From assembly GCA_028278345.1 (NCBI GenBank), contig JANQEL010000270.1:1-60195 (forward strand): a stretch of 60,195 nt of DNA, written 5' to 3'. This document shows, one piece after another, positions 53,986 to 60,195 of the stretch. The first letter of the stretch is position 1. Every line of letters begins with the position of its first letter. This stretch comes from Myxococcota bacterium. Its GTDB lineage: Bacteria > Myxococcota_A > UBA9160 > UBA4427. A program made the translations under genes and the position numbers. Under the pieces are notes generated by a model, which saw only the letters and a list, made by a program, of their open reading frames with translations, was not told where the DNA came from and did no database searches.

Positions 53986-54849
53986 GTGAGTAGAGCACTT
54001 CATTACGGTCTGCAGCCGGGGCTCCTGGTCTTCGCGCTATCGATCTGGATCCTCTGGCCCGAGTCGGAGCTCACTCTGCCGGCAGGCATCCTGACGGTGT
54101 TGCTGATCCTCGGAACCCTCGAGACCCTGCGTCCCGCGCGACCGGATTGGGTCGTCGAGGCCGGTGAGCGCTGGGGCCAGATCTTCGTCTTCGTCGGGTT
54201 GAGTCTCCTGGGCGGGGTGATTCAAGATCTATACGGCCGCTTCCTCGAGCAGCCGCTGGCGGAACTCCGCGCGGGAAGCGCGCTCGACATCTGGCCCCAC
54301 ACCTGGCCGGCGCTCGTGCAGCTCTTCATGGTCTTCTTTCTCAGCGAGTTCATCTGGTACTGGATCCATCGCGCCGAGCATCGTTGGGCGCCGGTCTGGC
54401 GCGTTTCGGGTCATGGCGCCCACCACGCCTTCAAGAAGCTCGGGGCGCTCAACTCGGGACTCAACCATCCCTTCGAACTCGCGCTCATCGTGGCACCCGG
54501 AGCCTTCATCGCCCTGGTCTTCGGTGTCGGTGAGCCGGCAGCCGGCGCGGTCCTGCTTGGCCTCACCCAGGCGGCTATTGCGCACACCAACCTCGACCTG
54601 AACACGCGAGGCATCGGCTGGCTCTTCACGACGAACCGCTATCACATCCATCATCACTCGGTGGTGCTGGAGGAGAGCAACACCAACTACGGCTGTTCGG
54701 CGATCATCTGGGATCGGGTCTTCGGAACCTTCGCCGACGCCGCGACGGCGGAGACCGGCACCGGACCTTCGGAGCCGGGCTGGTGGGGCAAGCTCCTGAT
54801 GCCCTTCGTCGAACCCTCGGATACGGCCACGGCACCCGGAGCCCAGTAG
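53986..54849 (+). CDS. Fatty acid hydroxylase/sterol desaturase superfamily membrane enzyme
   Basis: Di-iron membrane oxygenase, 287 aa. The three His clusters are HRAEH (WIHRAEHRW), HGAHH (GHGAHHAF) and HIHHH (YHIHHHS), with helices between them such as LVFALSIWILWP and LFMVFFLSEFIWYWIH. GTG 53986 is preferred over ATG 53956/53962/53974 because GGAGG at 53976-53980 is 5 bp upstream. The stop abuts the RND gene start, so the two form an operon. Substrate unknown; the family acts on sterols, hopanoids, fatty acids and carotenoids. Confidence 0.9.
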   Translation: MSRALHYGLQPGLLVFALSIWILWPESELTLPAGILTVLLILGTLETLRPARPDWVVEAGERWGQIFVFVGLSLLGGVIQDLYGRFLEQPLAELRAGSALDIWPHTWPALVQLFMVFFLSEFIWYWIHRAEHRWAPVWRVSGHGAHHAFKKLGALNSGLNHPFELALIVAPGAFIALVFGVGEPAAGAVLLGLTQAAIAHTNLDLNTRGIGWLFTTNRYHIHHHSVVLEESNTNYGCSAIIWDRVFGTFADAATAETGTGPSEPGWWGKLLMPFVEPSDTATAPGAQ

Positions 54850-57327
54850 ATGAACGAACTGCTCGAAGGGCTGAACCGGTACTTCGCCGCCCTTCCCGCC
54901 CGGCTTCGCGCTCGACGTCTCGCGGTGTGGAGTTCGACGATCGTGTTCAGCCTCCTGGCCGGCGTGGGGATGGGGCGAATCGAAATCGACATGACGATGG
55001 AGTCGTGGTTCCTGGAAGACGACCCGGTTCGCGTGCTGCACGATCGGTTCAAGGAGACCTTCGGTAGCGACGACGGGATCTACATCGTGTACGAGGCGCG
55101 CGATGGCGATGTGCTTTCGGCCGCCTCCCTCGAAGCGGTTCGCGGCGTGCAGCAGGCGCTGCTCGACGGAAGCGATGACCCGGACGACCCGCACGCCGAA
55201 GCCCTCGAACACATCCTCGACGTCACCACGATCGTCAACGTCAGCTACCTCGAGGTGGAGGGCGATTCGCTCATCTCTCGCGACTTCATCGAGACCATCC
55301 CCGAGGCAGAGGCCGAACGCGAAGCCCTGCGCGCCCAGGCCTTTGCTCACAAGGACTATCCACGCTTCTACATCTCGGAGGATTCGCGCTTCGGCGGAAT
55401 CTGGATTCGCACCGACCTCGGCACCACACCTCCCGAGGTGTCGAGCGAGGCGGCGTTCGATGAGATACTCGACTCTGGGGAAGAAGCTGGCGGCGATGCC
55501 CTGGTGCGCCCCGAGCCGGTCTCGATGGACGAATACGCCGCCATGTCGCGCGCGGTGGCCGCCGTGACCAGTCGCCCGGAATTCGAGGGTGCGCTCCAGT
55601 TCAGCGCAGTGGGCAACGCCATCGTCATGGGATTCTTCAACGACGTCTTCGTCGACGAGATCAACGACCTGTTCACCGGCGCGTTGATCATCATGATGGT
55701 GGTGCTGGGCTGGCTCTTCCGCTCGCTTTCGGGTGTGGTCTGGCCCGTGGCGATCGTCATCTTCTCGACGGTCGTCACGATCGGTCTCGTCGGCTGGGTT
55801 GGTCTGAAGCTCTCGATGATGATCACCATCTTGATGATCCTGGTCCTGGTGGTCGGAATCGCGGATTCGGTGCACATCATGTCGGGCTATCTGCACTGGC
55901 GGCGCGACGGCGCCAGCCACGAAGAAGCCCTCGAAGGCGTGTTCGGGAAGTCGGGTCTCGCCTGTCTGCTCACCAGCGTGACGACCGCCCTCGGCATGCT
56001 CTCCCTCGTCCTCCTCGACCTTCCCCCGATCCAGAACTTCGGCGTGGCATCGGCGGTCGGAGTCACCTTCGCCTTCGGTTTCACCATGGTGCTCCTGCCG
56101 CTCATGCTCGACCTGTGGGCACCCGACCCGCGCGACGAGTCGTCGACCCCGGAACATCGATTGCCCTGGGTGCCACGCATGTTGCGCGCCCTCGAACCGA
56201 TCGGAACCCGCTTTCCGATCGCCATCGTGGCCGCCTTCGCGACGGTGGGGGCGGTGGGGGTCTACGGCGTGAGCCAGGTGAAGGTCGACTCGAACCTCGT
56301 CGAGATCATCAAGCCGGGTCTCCCCGTCCGCGATGCGCACGAGCTGGTCGATCGCGTGATGGGCGGCACCCAGGGGATGGAGATCTACCTCGACTTCGGC
56401 GAGACCGACGCCCTCAAGGATCCGCACGTGCTGAACGCCATGGAGACGATGCAGCGTCAGCTCGAGGCGGATCATCCCGACTACGTCGTTCGTACCGATT
56501 CGCTCACGGATGTCGTGAAGGACACCTATCAGGCGCTCAACGAAGACCGCGAGGAGATGTATCGCATCCCCCAGGAGCCGACGACGCTGGCCCAGACCCT
56601 GCTGCTCTTCGACCTGGCCAATCCCGAAGACCGCGAGCTGCTGGTTCCCAACGACTACAGCGAGGCGCGGATCAACGTGCGCATGTTCAACTACGGGTCC
56701 TCCGAATACATCGAGTTCTTCGAGACCGTCCAGGCGCAGGCCGAAGCGGTGTTCGGTTCGCTCCTTGGAGCCTATCCCGAACTCGAAGTCGGCATCACGG
56801 GCAGCCTGCCGCTGGTGATGAAGATGTCGGACTACATCGGGCGCGCGCAGCTGCAGAGCTTCGTGCTCGTGCTGCTCGTCGTGACGGTGCTGCTGCTGAT
56901 CGTCTTCGGCTCGGTGCGCGCGGGGCTCGTCGCGATGGTGCCGAACGTCTTTCCGGTGCTGATCACCTTCGGGGTGATGGGGCTATGGGACATTCCGCTC
57001 GACGTGGATCTCCTGATCATCGCGCCGCTCGTCATCGGCATCGCGGTGGACGACACGATCCACTTCATCACCCACTACCGGGCCTTCTCCCTCGAAACCG
57101 GCGACTTCGCTCGCGCCATTTCGCGGACGATTTCGGAGGTGGGCCAGGCGATCACCTTCACCTCAGTGATCCTGGTGTTCGGCTTCCTCGTCCTCACCAC
57201 GTCGAACCACCAGGGCATGGTCCACTTCGGCATGCTGATCGGCGTCGCCTTCGGCACGGCGGTGCTCGCCGACCTGTTGCTCCTACCCGCGCTGCTCAAG
57301 CTGTTTCGGGTTCGCTTCGCGCAGTAG
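54850..57327 (+). CDS. RND-superfamily (MMPL-like) exporter
   Basis: An 825-aa transporter with two six-helix halves, each starting with one helix and a large periplasmic loop. TM4-type motifs are VVGIADSVHIMSGYL in the first half and VIGIAVDDTIHFITHY in the second, which hold the acidic residues used for proton coupling. HpnN and mycobacterial MmpL lipid exporters share this design. Its start follows the membrane hydroxylase stop directly (TAG-ATG), so the hydroxylase product, probably a lipid, may be the cargo; this is inference. Confidence 0.92.
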   Translation: MNELLEGLNRYFAALPARLRARRLAVWSSTIVFSLLAGVGMGRIEIDMTMESWFLEDDPVRVLHDRFKETFGSDDGIYIVYEARDGDVLSAASLEAVRGVQQALLDGSDDPDDPHAEALEHILDVTTIVNVSYLEVEGDSLISRDFIETIPEAEAEREALRAQAFAHKDYPRFYISEDSRFGGIWIRTDLGTTPPEVSSEAAFDEILDSGEEAGGDALVRPEPVSMDEYAAMSRAVAAVTSRPEFEGALQFSAVGNAIVMGFFNDVFVDEINDLFTGALIIMMVVLGWLFRSLSGVVWPVAIVIFSTVVTIGLVGWVGLKLSMMITILMILVLVVGIADSVHIMSGYLHWRRDGASHEEALEGVFGKSGLACLLTSVTTALGMLSLVLLDLPPIQNFGVASAVGVTFAFGFTMVLLPLMLDLWAPDPRDESSTPEHRLPWVPRMLRALEPIGTRFPIAIVAAFATVGAVGVYGVSQVKVDSNLVEIIKPGLPVRDAHELVDRVMGGTQGMEIYLDFGETDALKDPHVLNAMETMQRQLEADHPDYVVRTDSLTDVVKDTYQALNEDREEMYRIPQEPTTLAQTLLLFDLANPEDRELLVPNDYSEARINVRMFNYGSSEYIEFFETVQAQAEAVFGSLLGAYPELEVGITGSLPLVMKMSDYIGRAQLQSFVLVLLVVTVLLLIVFGSVRAGLVAMVPNVFPVLITFGVMGLWDIPLDVDLLIIAPLVIGIAVDDTIHFITHYRAFSLETGDFARAISRTISEVGQAITFTSVILVFGFLVLTTSNHQGMVHFGMLIGVAFGTAVLADLLLLPALLKLFRVRFAQ

Positions 57328-57332
57328 CGCGC

Positions 57333-58754
57333 TCAAGCCTCGAGGATCGGGTCCAGCTTGTGGAAGAGCGGGTTCGCGTCGTCGGGATCCGTGCCGGCAA
57401 TGATCATCGAGAGGCGCAGCGTCCGACGATGCAGCAGGCGCACCAGATCTTCGTCGCGTTCCGGGTCGCCGGCCCCGATCACCTCCATCAGGGCCGCATC
57501 GGCGGCGACCGCATCATCGAGGGAGCGCCCCGTCAGCCGTTCGATGTCCGCCGCCGTTTCCGCCTCGAACCAGTCGCGATGGCGCGCGTAGTTGAGCAGG
57601 AATTTCGGGATCGCACCGAGGAGCTCGCGCTCCCATTCCTGGAACGAACTCGAAACCGGAAGCTGTTCGATGTCCACCAGTAGCTTCTGGAAACCGGAGT
57701 CTTCGAAGGGCTTGATCACCGGCTCCGGGAGGTGCAGGTCGTAGTCCAGCTGGAAGCCCTGCAGCTCGGCAATGGCTTCGAAGGCCCGGCGCGAGATGCT
57801 CGCGTACTCGAGCACGCCCTCGATCCAATTGGCGCCGCGCACGTTCGGGTTCATGAAGGTCATCGCGGCGATCGCCGAGAGCTGCAGGAAGGCCACCGTG
57901 TGATAACAGACGACGGGTAGATCGACTTCCCGACCACTGGCTTCCGCGTAGCGTCGATAGAGCGCCGGGATGTCGCCCATGTTCTCGTAGGGATGTCGAC
58001 CGCGGAAGCAAGCGAGATCCCAGTGGGTGTCGCCGATCGCGGCGATCTCGAAATCCATCAGCGCGATCACGTCCGACCCATGGGACATGAACTGCCCCGC
58101 GTCCCCCGCGATGAAGCTCGCCTCGGTTCGGTGGGTGGGGACGTTCCGGCGCAGCCACGCCTGCAGGAACTCGAAGGTCGAATCGATGTTCTTCGTCGCG
58201 ACGCCGATCCGATACATGCGTTCGGTCTGGCGCAGCGCGATCTCCTCGGCCGTTTCGAGGGCCTTCATCCCCCGGATATGAGTGAACTCGCTCACCGGAA
58301 CGCGGTGCACCTGCGCCAGGTGGTCCATGTAGCTCAGCATCGCCGCCCAGCGTTCGTCGTCCATGCTGGTCGGGTTTTCGATCGCGGTATGCAACATGCC
58401 CGGCGCGCGATCGTCGGTGTCGATCCAATCCATCACGAAGGCCTTGGGCGAATCCATCCAGCCGTAGATGTGGGGTACCCGGATGCCGTGGGCTTCGAGC
58501 ACCTGCATCACGTGCATCTCGAATTCGAGGTCGCCCTCCCCCGCGATCGGGCGATTGCCGCGCACGAAGATCGCGTCGGTCTCACCGTCCTTCTCGTAGA
58601 CGACCTTCCACTGCGGGCGCCAACGCTCGAGGCGCTCGATCTCGCGCACCCGGCCGCCGAGGTTCTTGGCCACCCACTCGGCGATCCCCTCGTGTTGCCT
58701 CGCCTCGAACGCGTCGTGATCCATGGCCTCGGGGGCGTCTGTTCGCTCGCTCAT
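57333..58754 (-). CDS. APH-like phosphotransferase with altered catalytic loop
   Basis: A 473-aa member of the aminoglycoside-phosphotransferase/choline-kinase-like fold. Near residue 220 the catalytic loop reads SFIAGDAGQFM where active kinases have HGDxxxxN: Asp is kept, His and Asn are not. ALMDFEIAAIGD follows with the magnesium Asp. About 150 residues of helical C-terminal extension are unusual. AAGGAG 8 bp before ATG 58754. Such proteins are common near acyl-CoA dehydrogenases in actinobacteria; here it is divergent from a TetR gene. Confidence 0.82.
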   Translation of the reverse strand: MSERTDAPEAMDHDAFEARQHEGIAEWVAKNLGGRVREIERLERWRPQWKVVYEKDGETDAIFVRGNRPIAGEGDLEFEMHVMQVLEAHGIRVPHIYGWMDSPKAFVMDWIDTDDRAPGMLHTAIENPTSMDDERWAAMLSYMDHLAQVHRVPVSEFTHIRGMKALETAEEIALRQTERMYRIGVATKNIDSTFEFLQAWLRRNVPTHRTEASFIAGDAGQFMSHGSDVIALMDFEIAAIGDTHWDLACFRGRHPYENMGDIPALYRRYAEASGREVDLPVVCYHTVAFLQLSAIAAMTFMNPNVRGANWIEGVLEYASISRRAFEAIAELQGFQLDYDLHLPEPVIKPFEDSGFQKLLVDIEQLPVSSSFQEWERELLGAIPKFLLNYARHRDWFEAETAADIERLTGRSLDDAVAADAALMEVIGAGDPERDEDLVRLLHRRTLRLSMIIAGTDPDDANPLFHKLDPILEA

Positions 58755-58808
58755 GGCGCGTCACTCCTTTTCGGAGCATCCATGCTAGAGGCCCGGTACG
58801 GTGGGCGC

Positions 58809-59441
58809 ATGGCCACCGGCAAGCCGAAACGGGGAAGGCCGCCACTCCCTCTCGAGGGGCAGCGTCGACGTCTACTCGACGCAGCGGGCAAGCTGCTCGA
58901 CGAGCGCAGGCTCGAGTCGGCCGGGGTGCGCGAGATCGTTTCAGCGGCGGGGATGTCGTCGCGCGCGTTCTATCAGGTGTTCGACTCGAAGGACGCATTG
59001 ATCCTCGAGCTGGCGAACGAACTGGCGGAGCGCTTCCTCGAACGACTCGCCGCCGTGCCCGATCCCTCGGAGACCCTCGATACAGAACAGGTGTCGGACC
59101 AGCTGATGGATCCCTACCTCGAAGTCGCGGTGCCCCTGGTGGCCCTCTACGGCGCGGGATTCGCGGGAGACACGGCCGACGAACTGCAGGCGATTCGCGC
59201 GCGGCTGCTCGAAGGCACCCTCGATGTGATGTTCGAAAAGTTCGAGCGGGCGTTGCGCGCGGGGCGACTCACGGCGCTCCCCGACCGCACCGCATTCGAG
59301 ATCGTGCTCCGCGGGGTCGAGAGCCTGACCGCCGACCTGAGCCGCCGCGGCGAGCTGGGTGAACTCGCGAACCTCCGCGAATCAATTCGGGATTTGCTGC
59401 TCGCCCAGGCTCCGCTTGCAGGGCCAGCGAGGCGTCGATAG
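58809..59441 (+). CDS. TetR family transcriptional regulator
   Basis: A 210-aa repressor with a proline/arginine-rich N-terminus (GKPKRGRPPLP) and HTH in GVREIVSAAGMSSRAFYQVFDSKDALI. The 27 bp before it contain an in-frame ATG at 58782 with GGAG 5 bp upstream, an equally possible start. It is divergent from the APH-like gene and 47 bp upstream of the molybdenum-enzyme-like gene, with a palindrome at 59446-59463 in the gap, so it may control one or both neighbours. Confidence 0.88.
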   Translation: MATGKPKRGRPPLPLEGQRRRLLDAAGKLLDERRLESAGVREIVSAAGMSSRAFYQVFDSKDALILELANELAERFLERLAAVPDPSETLDTEQVSDQLMDPYLEVAVPLVALYGAGFAGDTADELQAIRARLLEGTLDVMFEKFERALRAGRLTALPDRTAFEIVLRGVESLTADLSRRGELGELANLRESIRDLLLAQAPLAGPARRR

Positions 59442-59445
59442 AATC

Positions 59446-59463
59446 AGAAAACTTACGTTTTCT
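59446..59463. promoter_or_regulatory. Palindrome AGAAAAC-TTAC-GTTTTCT, probable TetR operator
   Basis: Perfect 7-bp arms with a 4-bp centre, lying 5 bp after the TetR stop and 26 bp before the ATG at 59489. It is AT-rich with no GC stem and no T-run after it, so an operator fits better than a terminator. Regulation of the downstream gene by the TetR just upstream is inference from position. Confidence 0.65.
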
Positions 59464-59488
59464 AAATGCGACGAAGGGGAGCCGCAGC

Positions 59489-60190
59489 ATGCCAGAACCC
59501 ACTCCTCTGCCTCCCGGCCAGGTCGAGATCGACGACTTCCCGCGCTTCGGTCTCGGCATCTTCGCCTTCCGCTTCCCCACGCAGACCGACCGGATCGAGA
59601 TCACCGTCGACGGTGACGTCGAGCAACCCATGCGCTTCTCGAAGGAGCTCGAAGCCCTCGAACGCGTGGTGCAGGTCTCCGACATGCACTGCGCGACGAC
59701 GTGGACGAAGCGCGGCCTGCGATGGGGCGGGGTTCGCTTTCGCGACTTCTACGAACAACTCGTGCTTCCGCAGGTCCGCCCCGAAGCCGACGCAACCCTG
59801 GTGGTGCTGCGCGGGCAGGACGGCCTGGCGCAGAGCCTTCCCCTCGAAGACACGTTGACCGACGACGTGCTGCTCGCCGATCACCTCGACGGCCAACCCC
59901 TCGGCGTCGATCACGGTGCGCCGATCCGCTTCCTCGCTCCCTCCCTCTACGGATGCAAGAGCGTGCGTCATCTCAACGCGATCGAGTTCTGGCGCGACGA
60001 TCGCAACTACCGCTTTCCCGGGCCGCGGTGGCTGCTGAATCCACCGCGCGCGCGAGTGGCCTTTGAAGAGCGCGGTCGCGTGTTGCCGCCGTGGTTCTTC
60101 CGAACACTGTGGCCCCTGATGATCCCGTTGGTGCGGTGGCTCTTCAGGCGGGGCATGCAGCAGTACGAGCGAGAGAACCGGGAGCCGTGA
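59489..60190 (+). CDS. Molybdopterin-dependent oxidoreductase, sulfite-oxidase fold
   Basis: A 233-aa protein of the sulfite-oxidase/MsrP fold without the usual signal peptide. VSDMHCATTWTKRGLRWGGV carries the molybdenum-ligating Cys in the family pattern, and LAPSLYGCKSVRHLNAIEF resembles the conserved 'YG(W/F)KxxKW' block. The last 35 residues form a hydrophobic helix (PWFFRTLWPLMIPLVRWLF), an odd C-terminal anchor. GAAGGGGA 8 bp before ATG 59489. The gene is complete (stop at 60188-60190). Its regulator is probably the TetR upstream. Confidence 0.8.
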   Translation: MPEPTPLPPGQVEIDDFPRFGLGIFAFRFPTQTDRIEITVDGDVEQPMRFSKELEALERVVQVSDMHCATTWTKRGLRWGGVRFRDFYEQLVLPQVRPEADATLVVLRGQDGLAQSLPLEDTLTDDVLLADHLDGQPLGVDHGAPIRFLAPSLYGCKSVRHLNAIEFWRDDRNYRFPGPRWLLNPPRARVAFEERGRVLPPWFFRTLWPLMIPLVRWLFRRGMQQYERENREP

Positions 60191-60195
60191 GCCGG

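Noticed and set aside
54229..56475. 748-aa minus-strand open frame inside the RND exporter
   Set aside because: Its amino-acid makeup (His/Arg/Asp/Glu-rich, no domain) is the antisense shadow of hydrophobic codons in the exporter.

Overview
The window is high-G+C bacterial chromosomal DNA packed with metabolic genes on both strands and little intergenic space. Many genes overlap by 1-4 bases (ATGA, GTGA, TGATG), and several convergent pairs share stop-codon bases. Abundant P450s, SDRs, acyl-CoA enzymes and TetR regulators, a sigma-54 activator, DUF2804 and TolB/TPR lipoproteins fit an aerobic lipid- or terpenoid-using 'deltaproteobacterial-type' organism (Myxococcota- or Binatota-like). That placement is inference. 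I saw no rRNA, tRNA, IS element, phage gene or CRISPR array, and no intergenic gap above about 180 bp.

Layout. 0-7.5 kb: end of a CaiB-type CoA transferase, a P450 divergent from hemN, an amidohydrolase, an ATP-grasp ligase divergent from a SprT-DUF2786 protein, and an MBL-fold lipoprotein. 7.5-11 kb: a sulfatase divergent from a TetR gene, with a perfect 25-bp palindrome between them, then a TauD-like dioxygenase. 11-20.7 kb: amidase, SGNH hydrolase, GST, two PaaI-type thioesterases, Zn-dependent dehydrogenase, crotonase, a NorE/NorF-like membrane pair, DUF2804, a dihaem cytochrome c and DUF4404. 20.7-25 kb: a minus-strand run of methyltransferase, an SDR lacking YxxxK, an AhpD-like protein, SnoaL-like protein and an unusual P450. 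25-27 kb: ZntB/CorA-like transporter and MscS channel.

27-36.6 kb is the most interesting part. A GAF-AAA+-Fis sigma-54 activator is divergent from a -24/-12 promoter with two palindromic upstream sites 41 bp apart. That promoter leads a tight seven-gene operon (small alpha/beta protein, SDR, aldo-keto reductase, TesB-like thioesterase, P450, NAD(P)-binding protein, membrane-anchored DUF385-like protein). A NUDIX gene on the other strand and a 3-hydroxyisobutyrate-dehydrogenase/SDR pair follow.

36.6-44.7 kb: a TetR-led acyl-CoA carboxylase operon (TetR, carboxyltransferase beta, biotin carboxylase/BCCP, acyl-CoA dehydrogenase, MaoC, HSL-type hydrolase) divergent from a second acyl-CoA dehydrogenase, with a TetR-type palindrome between. 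It resembles leucine/acyclic-terpenoid modules but has no crotonase hydratase and no HMG-CoA lyase.

44.7-60.2 kb: a triple Rid-fold protein, a beta-helix protein, a TolB-propeller/TPR lipoprotein with a CxxCH motif, a TPR protein, a MocR regulator, a crotonase, two exported proteins of unknown family, a fatty-acid-hydroxylase-type membrane enzyme followed directly by an RND exporter, an APH-like phosphotransferase divergent from a TetR gene, and a sulfite-oxidase-fold protein behind a palindromic operator.

As a whole the region suggests oxidative attack on hydrophobic substrates (P450s, dioxygenase), alcohol/ketone interconversion (SDR, AKR, ADH), CoA-level degradation and membrane-lipid handling, each block under its own TetR, MocR or sigma-54 regulator.
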